Below the pieces are notes generated by a model. The model was not told the origin of the DNA. It searched no databases and worked only from the letters and a program-made list of their open reading frames with translations. DNA of 64,000 nucleotides from Echinometra lucunter (lineage: Eukaryota > Echinodermata > Echinoidea > Camarodonta > Echinometridae): the NCBI GenBank assembly GCA_029962745.1, contig CM057171.1, positions 4,921,396-4,985,395 of the forward strand, given 5' to 3'. The translations under genes and the position numbers were made by a program. Positions 23,614 to 33,458 of this stretch are shown here, in pieces (within the stretch, counting starts at the first letter, position 1; the number at the start of each line of letters is the position of its first letter).

Positions 23614-24340
23614 TCACTGTATATAGATAACTTTCGTAAGAGAAAAGTAATAATAATAATATCGAACATCTTGAATGTCAAAGCTTCTACCCATTTCAAT
23701 CTTGCATGCTAATTGATCTACTATTCCTAATTGTGTGATGCTCATTGAATTACAATAACGGAGCATGAAATAGAAACCAGCAAAAATTTTGGCATATTGG
23801 CACATCGCACGAAAATAATTTATCAAGATTAGGAAATGACGAACAATACGAAAAAGACGAAGGTGTGTGAGGGGACGTCTTGTACAGAGAACCATGTAGG
23901 GTATAATACCAAACCTACGAAGAGCAAGGCGTTTAGTGGCAAAACTAAAGTGTGAACAATAGTTACGGCCAATAAAAACCCATTTTATGGAGGAAACGTG
24001 GTTGCGTCCAAGGATACTAAACGAGGATGTACTCCCTGGCTCCTCGCTCGGTTGCAAAAGTTAACAAGGTAAATGGAACAAGTTATGAAAAAATGAACCC
24101 ACATAAATTACGATTAAATCCAGTTGTATGCGAAGATAGGCAAATACGGGTAAAGTTTCCGAAAGTCTTAATATTATTACATCCATGAATGATAAACTGC
24201 TGTGCCAAAAGCATAAAAGAATGCATTTCTTGGAGAAATACATTAAAACAAAGAGTATCGAGCGTATCTTTGAAGGAAAGATAACTAAGTGGTACTATAA
24301 AAATGCCAAATAATTTAAATAATAAACATACAATTATCAC
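23614..24340 (-). other. Unassigned open frames between ATPase relic and recombinase
   Basis: Two minus-strand frames are open here (about 24340-24083 and 24057-23614). The second is Arg-, Phe- and Tyr-rich (ALRRFGIIPYMVL, RLFRIVRHFL). Neither has a motif I recognise, and the 147-codon one starts at TTG rather than ATG. They lie directly downstream of the recombinase on its own strand and could be its 3' UTR or a decayed neighbour. No function is proposed. Confidence 0.25.
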
Positions 24341-24616
24341 AAAATTTCAAATGTGCTATTATAGGGAAAATAAAACTGAGGTTTTGAAAGTAAAAGGCTC
24401 AATAAACATTAAAAGTACCGAACAAGAGAAGAACGTTTGTTTATGTTAAATGCTAATTCCGAACCGTCAAAATTATGAGTATTTCTATTATATGAAATTC
24501 TGGTACCGATGGTTTACGACAACGCTTGGTTGCTAACCTGTGAATGCCAGAGCATGACAAAAATAGCTATACAAAAATTAAACCAACTTTGCTAAAGAGG
24601 CTGAAAAGGTGGCTTT

Positions 24617-25363
24617 TTATATGCCAAGAGATTTAGAAGCGAAAAGCTTTGAAACTGAATCAGTTTGTAAATATTTATTGCGAGCCTTCTCGGAATTCCA
24701 TCTGCCGTGCTTAGAAATTAAGAAAGGAGGTACGTGAGAGTTGAATGCTGCTGAAGCACCGCCGGATCTCATACTATGAAGCCCGTATCTGGAGATGTCA
24801 GGCACAAAAGGTTTGATGGCGTCCAAAAAGATCTCGCGTGTGCGAGAATAACTAAGGGGATGAGAAGTAGGAATCAGGCCGCGTTTAGAAGTTTGAAGCC
24901 TGCGAAGAGCTGGTAGAGAGCAGTCTGAAGGGTGGCCGAGAGCAGCGATGTAGCATTCCGCGACTCGAACCGGACAGGTGTCCTTACCTGTTCTAGCGAT
25001 AACAATGTCACTGCCTTGCCTGAATTGATCAGATTTCGAGCTTGGTAGATGGATGCTGAGACAATCCTGTGCGAATGTGCAACTATTTCGTGATATTTTA
25101 TTTAAATCATCAAATGCAAAAAAAAAAACAGTGTAAGAAATGAAAGTAATGAACAAATTCCGAAGATCGGCTAGAGATGTATGGGGTTGGCCATGTGCTT
25201 TCCAAATTTCCCATAAAATTTGAGGAGTTATGGGGTGCTTACGGGTGGTTGGAGAAGAATGTACGCGCTTGAAACCTTGAAGGGCGGTCTTTACCAAGGG
25301 AGTGGTTGGTTGAAATTCACTACCCCCATCGTTGGTACAACTATCTGTCGGCAGATAAAGATT
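24617..25363 (-). CDS. Tyrosine recombinase (mobile-element integrase), N-terminally incomplete
   Basis: About 249 codons are open, ending with KSLGI and a stop at 24617. The catalytic half of a phage-integrase/tyrosine-recombinase fold is clear: LHSMRSGGA (HxxR box), KHGRW (H/W position) and NKYLQTD, holding the nucleophilic Tyr. The first catalytic arginine should lie in the segment read here as VFFFAFDDL. An 11-T run sits there and Ala appears in place of Arg, so this copy is probably inactive. The frame opens after CTTTAG at 25364-25369, which could be a splice acceptor. The N-terminal core-binding domain is absent or lies on another exon. The family occurs in many invertebrate genomes as mobile or mobile-derived genes. 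The neighbouring ATPase-like relic is on the opposite strand, and whether they belong to one element is unknown. Confidence 0.8.
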   Translation of the reverse strand, partial: NLYLPTDSCTNDGGSEFQPTTPLVKTALQGFKRVHSSPTTRKHPITPQILWEIWKAHGQPHTSLADLRNLFITFISYTVFFFAFDDLNKISRNSCTFAQDCLSIHLPSSKSDQFRQGSDIVIARTGKDTCPVRVAECYIAALGHPSDCSLPALRRLQTSKRGLIPTSHPLSYSRTREIFLDAIKPFVPDISRYGLHSMRSGGASAAFNSHVPPFLISKHGRWNSEKARNKYLQTDSVSKLFASKSLGI

Positions 25364-25658
25364 CTAAAGTAGCGTATTCTACAGAGTGAGTCAGAAAAAA
25401 TGTCCCATCATTTTGAAGTTGTATGAACGTTTAATTATGGGTTTCATGATGTGTCTTGGTAGAGTTATCCTCCCAGCATTTATTATTATTATTTTATATG
25501 CAACAAATTGAATTGAATTGAACTGAAATCGTTTATTAAGATCAACACATGGTAGCTGAAAGGCTGAAATGGGTGTGATTTACAATAAAAACAGTCACAG
25601 ATATATTTTTATTATTTTGACAAAATGCAAACAACTTTGGCAACTCCCTTGTAAATAT

Positions 25659-26939
25659 AGGATTTCCCGGCCAAATTCACAAGTTTGACATTCAAAGTCA
25701 TTCATTTTGCATTCAAATTCGACGATTTTACTGCTGTCAGGTGTATCTAGAGTTCAAATCTGTATTTCCCTGATCACTAGTTTTCAAATCTATAACAATC
25801 TCTTTCGAATCTACACATTTCTCTTTCAAATTCATGAAAGAGCTATTTCTTCCACTATCTTGTCTTTCAATTTAGCGTAACACAAATTACTGACCTCGCG
25901 ACGTTGTCATTCCAGCATCTTGATTCGTTTTTAGCATTCAATTTAGCTCTTTGAGCAATTAAATTCGAGGGTTGATATAAAATGATTGTTTTCACATGTA
26001 TATCGCTCACTCAATTTTTCTTTCATGTTTATGTTTTTCTTTTGTATTTTGTGACAAATATAAATATTTTTATTTAGCTAACAATCAGAATGTGTCATCA
26101 ATTCACGTCTTTTCCATATTAATAATTCATGAGATTCGTATTCGGGTCATTAATGTCCTGTTCTTTTTCATTTCATAACCATTGACATTCAGATTTAATT
26201 CTAAATAAAACAAAAGCAACGACAAAAAATAATGATAAAACCCTTCATCTATTGATTGTCATTTGTCTCGAGTTTTCTCTTAACAAAGGAAAGCTTCTAT
26301 ATAAGGATAATGTAAGGATAATGTACATGTAATTGTGATTATTTGGTGTTGGGACTTGTGTCCAAAATTGTGAGCATAATTCCTTATCTAGCTTTTAGTC
26401 AGAGGGGCGATTAGGGCTCCCTTCCCCCTTGTCCCAGGTACGTGTCCATAAAGCACCAGCGTCTAGCCCCGGTTTTTGCCCCTCTTTACTTAATTTCTGA
26501 CTGCGCCCCAAATGTACTGAAAATACGTAACCATAAGTATGCTCTTAACGGAAATAGCAAAATAGACCACACTGACAAAGCATGCATTTTATATTCGCAT
26601 TATTTATGGTTGTAAATGTCAAATATTCATATGACTAACAAACTAGAGCATGTGTGATGCATTACTTTCCCTTATTGAATGTGAACTCACATTTCGAATA
26701 TGAATGCTCGGTGTTAGTTTGAAAGTTGGAAATAACGCCTCGACAAGTGTCGGCGAATTTGAATGCCAGTTAAGCAGTTTTTAGATTAAATGATATATCT
26801 ATGAAATCCTTCGACTGAAATGTTAAATAATAAAACAGGGGAATTGAATAATGATTCGCATGGCAAAATCAATTCGAGCGAATTTCACTGAAAGAAAATG
26901 AATTTGAATCACAAACTTGCGAATTTGGCCGGGAGATCA
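25659..26939. mobile_element. 1.28 kb element with TCCCGGCCAAATTC inverted ends
   Basis: Left end GGATTTCCCGGCCAAATTC; right end in reverse GATCTCCCGGCCAAATTC, continuing as G-CAAGTTTG on both sides. ATATA flanks it on each side, and the 39473-39633 copy shows the empty site. The interior has repeated ATTCAAATTCG-like words and no open transposase. Confidence 0.75.
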
Positions 26940-26950
26940 TATAATAAACA

Positions 26951-27264
26951 TTGAAAGAAATTAAAATGGGAGAATAATGATTGCGTAGCTCCCTCAATGT
27001 TCCCCAGAGCTGTCATCCCTTTTTTTGAATCAAGGATTGAAAAACAATGCCTCCGCCGGAAATCGAACCCGGGTCACTGGCTTAGAACGCCGATGCCTTT
27101 AATCACTAGACCACAGAGGCGGGTCAGCGTTCTATAAGCCAGAGACCCGGGTCCGATTCTCGGCAGAGGCATTTTTTCAACCCTAGATTAAAAAATGGTT
27201 GACAGCTCTAAGGAACATTGATGGAGCTACACAATTATTATTTTCCCATTTTGATTTCTTTCAA
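26951..27264. mobile_element. Palindromic element with tRNA-like centre
   Basis: Arms starting TTGAAAGAAAT and ending ATTTCTTTCAA pair over ~120 bases each, including GGGAGAATAATGATTGCGTA and GTAGCTCCCTCAATGTTCC, with scattered mismatches. The centre is a complete tRNA-like unit on the minus strand and its 3' half repeated on the plus strand. The relative at 39540-39633 keeps only one arm. Confidence 0.75.
27049..27120 (-). tRNA. tRNA-like gene or pseudogene (Arg-TCT-like cloverleaf)
   Basis: Read on the minus strand, 72 nt fold as a cloverleaf: 7-bp acceptor stem GCCTCTG/CGGAGGC, 4-bp D stem GTCT/AGGC with a good A box, an anticodon loop GTTCTAA (TCT) on a stem with one mismatch, and T arm CCGGGTTCGATTTCCGG with a canonical B box. 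It lies in the middle of a palindromic repeat, so it is more likely a SINE- or MITE-borne tRNA derivative than a working gene. No 3' T-run terminator follows at once. Confidence 0.45.
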
Positions 27265-27379
27265 TATATATACACACACACACACAACACACACAACAAT
27301 TTAAAAACATCATATAATATACACAATATATACAACACAATAGTGATCAAATCATTTACAGGAAAGAATATATTTTGTT

Positions 27380-27570
27380 GCTTTTATCACTATTTATATT
27401 ATCATTATTATTACTATTATTATTTATTGTTATTATTATTGTTATTATTGTTATTATTATTATTATTATTATCATTATTATTATTATTATTATTAATATT
27501 ATTATCATTGTTATTATTATTATCATTATTATTATCATTACTACTATTATCATCATCATCATTGCTGTTA
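27380..27570. repeat. (ATT)n-rich low-complexity tract
   Basis: Imperfect TTA/ATT/TTG trinucleotides. Long open frames here are artefacts of the repeat. Confidence 0.85.
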
Positions 27571-27670
27571 TCATGGAAGAGAGTAACTGGAGTTCATAGT
27601 TCATAGAGAGAAAAGGAGTACAGAGTGTACTTGAGGTTGAACTGCATGACGAGAAAACGGGACAGGGAGT

Positions 27671-27706
27671 GTGTGTGTGTATGTGTGTGTGTGTGTGTGT
27701 CTGTGT

Positions 27707-27739
<33 letters not shown>

Positions 27740-27740
27740 C
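27671..27740. repeat. (GT)n(GA)n microsatellite
   Basis: A GT run passes into a GA run with few interruptions. Confidence 0.9.
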
Positions 27741-27838
27741 CTGAGAGAAATAGGGAAAGGGGCAAGGAGCACCGGCGTAAATCCGTTTTGAGGAGTGGGG
27801 GATGATTACCTTTTTTGCAGAATTTTTTCCGTGAACTC

Positions 27839-27856
27839 ATTATTATCATTATTATA

Positions 27857-27920
<64 letters not shown>
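27839..27920. repeat. (ATT)n tract, probable LINE tail
   Basis: A near-pure ATT run, read as (AAT)n on the strand of the LINE fragment at 28067-28873 and lying ~150 bases past its stop codon. Confidence 0.8.
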
Positions 27921-27921
<1 letters not shown>

Positions 27922-28066
27922 GTATTCATTTATTTATTATTTCCTTTATCCACAACTTGATGTTCTGTTGGTATATTAAACAGCAACCGGACTTCTTCCA
28001 GAAATCTAGGGTTATCTGTTCTCTATTCTATCAAACAAGTCCTCTTTTCATTGTTCATTTCTCTTT

Positions 28067-28873
28067 CTAGTTCAAGACCTTTCGTAGGATGTGAGCTGTC
28101 CCAAGCAAGCTTGCCTTCTGTATCGTTTCAAAGGACACCTCGACTCCTAGATCAGCCAAGAAGCTTCTGTGTCTGGTTGTTACAGTTCCTAAGGCTCCGA
28201 TGACTATTGGTACTACCTTCGCCTTCACCTTCCATATTCTTTTCAGCTCCCATGCCAGGTCGTTATACTTCTGTATCTTTTCCTCCTCTTTACGCCAAGC
28301 TCTGCAGTCTCCTGGAATCGCAATATCTATGATGAGGCATTCCTTCTCCTTCTTTTTTAAGAGAACGACGTCTGGTCGTCTAGCTTGAATAACCTTGTCT
28401 GTCTGGATATTAAAATCCCATAAGAGTTTAACATCATCGTTCTCTGCGACAGGCTCTGCCCGATGTTCGTACCATTTTTCGGCATGGGGTAAACCGTACT
28501 TCTTTGCCAGACCCCAGTGAACTGCAGCTGCTACTCTGTCATGCCTTACTTTGTACTCAGTCTGTGCAATTTTGCTGCATTCACTCACCAGATGAGTAAC
28601 CGTTTCGTCTTTGTCATGGCACATTCGGCATGAGGGAGATGTGTGCTCCTTCTCAATTCTGGCTTTCCGGTAATTTGTTCTAAGTGCCTGGTCCTGTGCA
28701 GCAACTAACATACTTTCCGTCTCCTTTTTTAAACTTCCTCGTTTCAGCCACTGCCAGCTCTCTGGACCAGCAAACTCTTCTGTCTGTTTTAAATGCTGTC
28801 CGTGCATCACCTTCTCTTTCCATCCTTCCAATCTCATTTTCTTCTGATCAGTCTTGAGCTGTTTCGCTGTCAT
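28067..28873 (-). mobile_element. Non-LTR retrotransposon (RLE class) C-terminal fragment
   Basis: This is the open 3' part (268 codons) of a LINE polyprotein. It carries a CCHC knuckle (CRMCHDKDETVTHLVSEC, residues ~81-98) followed by a PD-(D/E)XK-like endonuclease core (RRPDVVLL, then LIIDIAIPGD, residues ~166-190). This order, after the reverse transcriptase, is typical of R2/NeSL/Hero-type elements that use a restriction-like endonuclease. The reverse transcriptase itself is missing: the copy is cut at its 5' end, where SINE-tail ATT repeats begin at 28889. Downstream on the minus strand, an (AAT)n tract at 27841-27920 looks like the element's 3' tail. The frame is intact, so the insertion may be fairly young. 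Confidence 0.85.
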
Positions 28874-28887
28874 ATCTTTTATTTTTT

Positions 28888-28888
<1 letters not shown>

Positions 28889-28953
<65 letters not shown>

Positions 28954-29384
28954 CATTATTATTATTATTATTATCATTATTATTATTATTATTATTGTTA
29001 TTATTTGGTTTGGCGTCACCTGGGCCTGGGAGGCGGAAAGCGAAATGAATCACCGTAACCTTCAGGTCTCTCCTCCCGATATCACTAATTGGGGGTCTGC
29101 AGGTGGACCACATACACCGGAGTTTCCCCTACTCTTATACGAATAGTGCAGTGGGATCTTTAACGTGCAAAGGTGGTGACTCTCCTTTACACGGGACCTC
29201 CATTTAACGTCCTATCCGAGGGACTTAGTGTTTTCCACTGTAGCATAGCATGCGTCTATGAAACAGGGGAGGGGCGCGATAACACACATCGTAGGCTTCA
29301 GTCATCCGCCTCTGCTGGACTGGAAACCCACGGTCTTTGGTTGGACAGGCAGACGCTTTATCGACTGAGCCAACTCGCTCCCTC
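28889..29384 (-). mobile_element. tRNA-derived SINE with (AAT)n tail
   Basis: On the minus strand, the head at 29384 downward has a good A box (TTGGCTCAGTCGATAAAGC) and about 35 nt later a B-box-like GGGTTTCCAGTCC, with a GTC-type anticodon loop (tRNA-Asp-like). A ~310-nt body follows. The element ends in an (AAT)n tail at 28889-29004. This is the standard order for a tRNA SINE. The tail matches the (AAT)n after the neighbouring LINE fragment, which would fit a LINE/SINE partnership, but that is inference. No target-site duplication was found. Confidence 0.7.
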
Positions 29385-29765
29385 ATACTTAAGTATGTAA
29401 CACCCTCATCCCGCGCAAAACCTCACACACACATAATATTATTATAACCACTTTTATGGCTTTCAAGAGCATTTCAAATAAAAATTCCACGACATGACCG
29501 TCATCATTCATTTTTATAAAAAAAAAAAAACACCAACTGATTAATTCCAATATCATTTCCGTCAAATGAGGGATTTGTTAACCTGAAGCCGGAAGAAATC
29601 TTATTCGTCGGTACGAGATTTGTATCTGCATGTGCCACTGATCTGCGCGGTATGCGAGAAATCTCGCCCTGTAGGCCTACCGTACAATCTTATATTTGCG
29701 TGAGGGAGAATTAGTCGTGCTGTTTTAATGTCAAATCCAATGTTGCTACTTGGGCTTATGAGATG

Positions 29766-32700
29766 TTAAGGGGCACAAGGAAAATCAATCATCCACTCTG
29801 CACCGATTGCGAATTTTACTGTGAAGCCCACTGCCTTGACGGTAAAGTTTAGTTTTGACTGATAAGTCACGATCGGCATCGGGTCACCGTCTATTCCCAA
29901 TTGGCAGAGTCCATCCGTTAAGTCGACCCAGTAAGAATCGAACCGAACTTGACTGCAGTGAGTGTGGAGTGGAGCAGAATTCCTATACCCGACGATACGA
30001 GATACTTCCTGCTCGACGACTGAAGCAATATTTCCTCGCTCACAAAAGCCTAATTCGAAAGTTAAGGAATGGTATTGAAAAAAAAAGTTAGTAAAAACTC
30101 TGGAAATACACCTATTGACTAAAATGTACTAGCAAATGAATTCCAGGTAGCCTATGACTCGATGATACCACATTGATTGCCCGGAATATAGCGTTCATGT
30201 CTGGCACATTTCATGGATAATGGTAGTGCTACAGTCTGATAATGATTATGATGACGAAGATGAATTATGATGTTGATGTTGATGATATGGAGGATAAAAG
30301 AAGCACAACAACAAAAATTCTAATAATGATAATAGTTAGGCCTATATTGAAAACCAAGAGTAAGAACAATAACAATTGTAAAGATGCTACTTCTACTTCT
30401 ACCACTAATCATAATATTCATGATGATAATATGAAAAGTTGACCATTACTGCTATAGAGTACCAGTAAAACTAATAACATATGATGATAATATATAACAA
30501 TAATGATAATAACAATAACAACAACAATGATAATAATGATAATGATACTACTACCGATAATAATGATAATAATAATAATAGTAATAATTAGTATTATCAT
30601 TATTATTTATAATGAAAATAATATAATACATAAAGATAATGATAAAAATAATGATAATAGTAATAATGGTAATTGATATTGACAGCATTACTGCTGTTTA
30701 ATGATAATGTCACATATACTTGATAACAATTCGTAATTCGCGATTCCTCCAATCTTCATTCGCATTTCCTCCAAGCTTCATTTAGTCAACCCAGAGTTAC
30801 TTATTGCCCATAGATCCATAAGACACCACGGTCCAGACCTTTGCAGTCCTCTCCCTGAATTAATTAAATCTGGTAGTTCCCTTTACTCTTTTAAAGCCAA
30901 AGTTGAAACCATGTTACTATCAAAATATTCAAGGTAAAATTTCTGTGTCAACTATTCAGCCTTTTCACAACGTTATCCTTCTACCAGTTGAATCATTACC
31001 AATATATTTCTCCTCCTCATCATCATTACTATCATCATCATCGTCATTTCATCATCATCATCATCATCAACATCATCATCATTGTCACTATCCTTTTAAG
31101 TTAGGATTTCAACTATTTTATCCGTCCTGCTGATTTAACATTTTTATCTATTTGATAATAGTTATTTGGGGTTGCCATATTGTCAAGTATATTGCTTATA
31201 ATGGCAATCCTTCTTCCGCAAATGATTTTTGATTAATTGAAATGTTTACTTAATCAAAATAATTCGACAATAATTCGACAATTTTTCATTTCTTATTTAG
31301 GGGGGGGGGGGCTGATTGTTACGAATGCTTGTGTATTTATGATTTATTGTCAAAAAAGTACCTTTCTTGTCTATTATGTTACCAAAATGTCAAAGGAGAA
31401 TGCAACCCAGGTGAGCTCTTAGTGAATAAAGATAGTTAAGAAGAGTAAACAGTGAGAGTTTGAGCAAAATCGGACAGTCTGTTCAAGAGTTATGTATTTT
31501 GAAAGTTTCAGTAAATCCCTGTTATGGGGATCATTTAATGGGCAACTTTGCCATCATCTGTGATGTCATGTGGACAGCTCTCAATTGTGTACATGAATTT
31601 TCAAAAATTTGATTTATATGAAATTTCGAGTCAGGAATCAACATACTTCTGCTCAAAATGATTGCAGAATTCATATAGACATGTCATACTCAAACCATAA
31701 ATTAAAAGAATTTTTGAATTCTGTGTACAAAATGAATGGAGAGTTGTCCACGATGACATCACAGATGCTGGCAAAGTTGTCAATTCAAGGATCTCCATAA
31801 TAAGCATTTACTTACACTTTCAATGTCATAACTCCTGAACACATTGTCAGATTTCGTTCAAAATTTCACTATTTTACTCTTCTTGTTCTTCTTCATTCAC
31901 TGGAAGCACACTCAATGCTTGGGTTGCATTCTTCTTTAATGTGAATGCAGAAGAAAAAAACAAATCAAATCAAATCAACAGCATAACAACAATAAACTGT
32001 GGAAAAATCTTCCATCTAAATTTGAGAGGCCTCCACTACAGACTCATTCAAAACGCTTCTTAAAACTTATCTCATTAGGCAATCCTGTACTTAGTTAATG
32101 TATTTCATATTTGTTCTGCCTGTTTTCACTCATTTGTTCTCTGTTAAATTCTTACATGCGCTTAGAAAAATTGTATTAAGTGCAATATAAATGTTACATA
32201 TTATTATTATCGTTATTATTAATAATGCTTTCAAATCAAAGTAAACTCCAAAATACTATTGTTATCATCATGGTAACATTAGTATTTTGGAGTTTACCAT
32301 GAATACTAACCGAAACTTATGAAGTGATATCTTGGTGTTATTGATATGTACAGCACTAAGTACGATATCCCTTGATCATATCCGCGAAGTTTCAACGAAA
32401 TCCTGGTTCGACCTTGCGGGTACTTCACACGGCCGGTATGTATGAAATCGGATCTCTTCAAATAAAAATTGCAGTCTGAAAGGGAATGGAGAAAAAGCCA
32501 TAGAGCATAATGATAAATGTCAGGATTTTTAAATTTTATTATTATTTTTTTAAATCGGCGAATGCATCCGTCTGTCTCGCAGCGGTATGCAGAGACACTG
32601 TTACCCGGAACATTCTGATTCTGGCTTGCCCGCTCACAGTGTATGTATCTTATCCATTTCAGTCCGGGGGGGGGGGGGGGGCGTTTCATCAACATCTGTC

Positions 32701-33415
32701 GTCTGACAAGCTGTCAGATCTGACATCTCTCCTAGATTTTGATTGGTTGAGAAGCATCGTTGCTATGGCAACTTTCGAATAAAACAGACTTTGTCGGATA
32801 AAACATCCAACAAGTCCTTTCATGAAACGCTCCCCCGGTCAACTTTCTATCAAGGAGCCTTTTGCAAATCGATACTCAAAATACCTAAACAAATATACAT
32901 TGAATCCATTTAACATTTGGATGGAGAGTGGCAAATGTAGATTACTGTCTTGTCAAAAGACACGAATGCTGTGCTGAGGCCGTGAACTCAATATTGTGTC
33001 TAATTATATTTTCCCCTGATAGCTCTATATTAAGCTTAGAAAGAGACAGCCTGCACCTGAGGGATATAGTAGAAGAAAGCGTGAATGAAACATGATAGAG
33101 TTGTCTACAAAAACCTGCCCCTTTGAACATGTGGAAGATATATTGCTGGTTTGAGAATCGTAATGGAAAGTACATCGATACTTTTCAAACTTGTATCACT
33201 TTTTCAATTTGCAACCGATTTTCACTAAACCTTTGTAATTACTTCATTGTATACTCTCTTTCCATTGAAATTGATTTGTATCCAATTTTTTCTTCTATTT
33301 CCTTACGGTGTTCATCCTTTGATATAAAAAATAACATTAGGCCGTTTCAATAAACAATAATCAGGTGTAAACAATATATCCAAGATTTATATCGCTGCCT
33401 GCTATTAAATGAACA

Positions 33416-33458
<43 letters not shown>

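Larger units (their letters stand above)
25610..27264. mobile_element. AT-targeting element interrupted by another transposon
   Basis: The flanks (25619-25658 and 26945-27264) align with the compact element at 39473-39633: shared CAAACAACTTTGGCAACTCC, then AATAAACA-TGAAAGAAA, then AGCTCC and TTTCTTTCA ends. In this copy a 1.28 kb insertion separates the first two parts. Confidence 0.75.

Noticed and set aside
27199..27850. Leu/Ile-, Asn- and Thr/His-rich ORFs over 27.2-27.85 kb
   Set aside because: Readings of ATT, GT and GA microsatellites.
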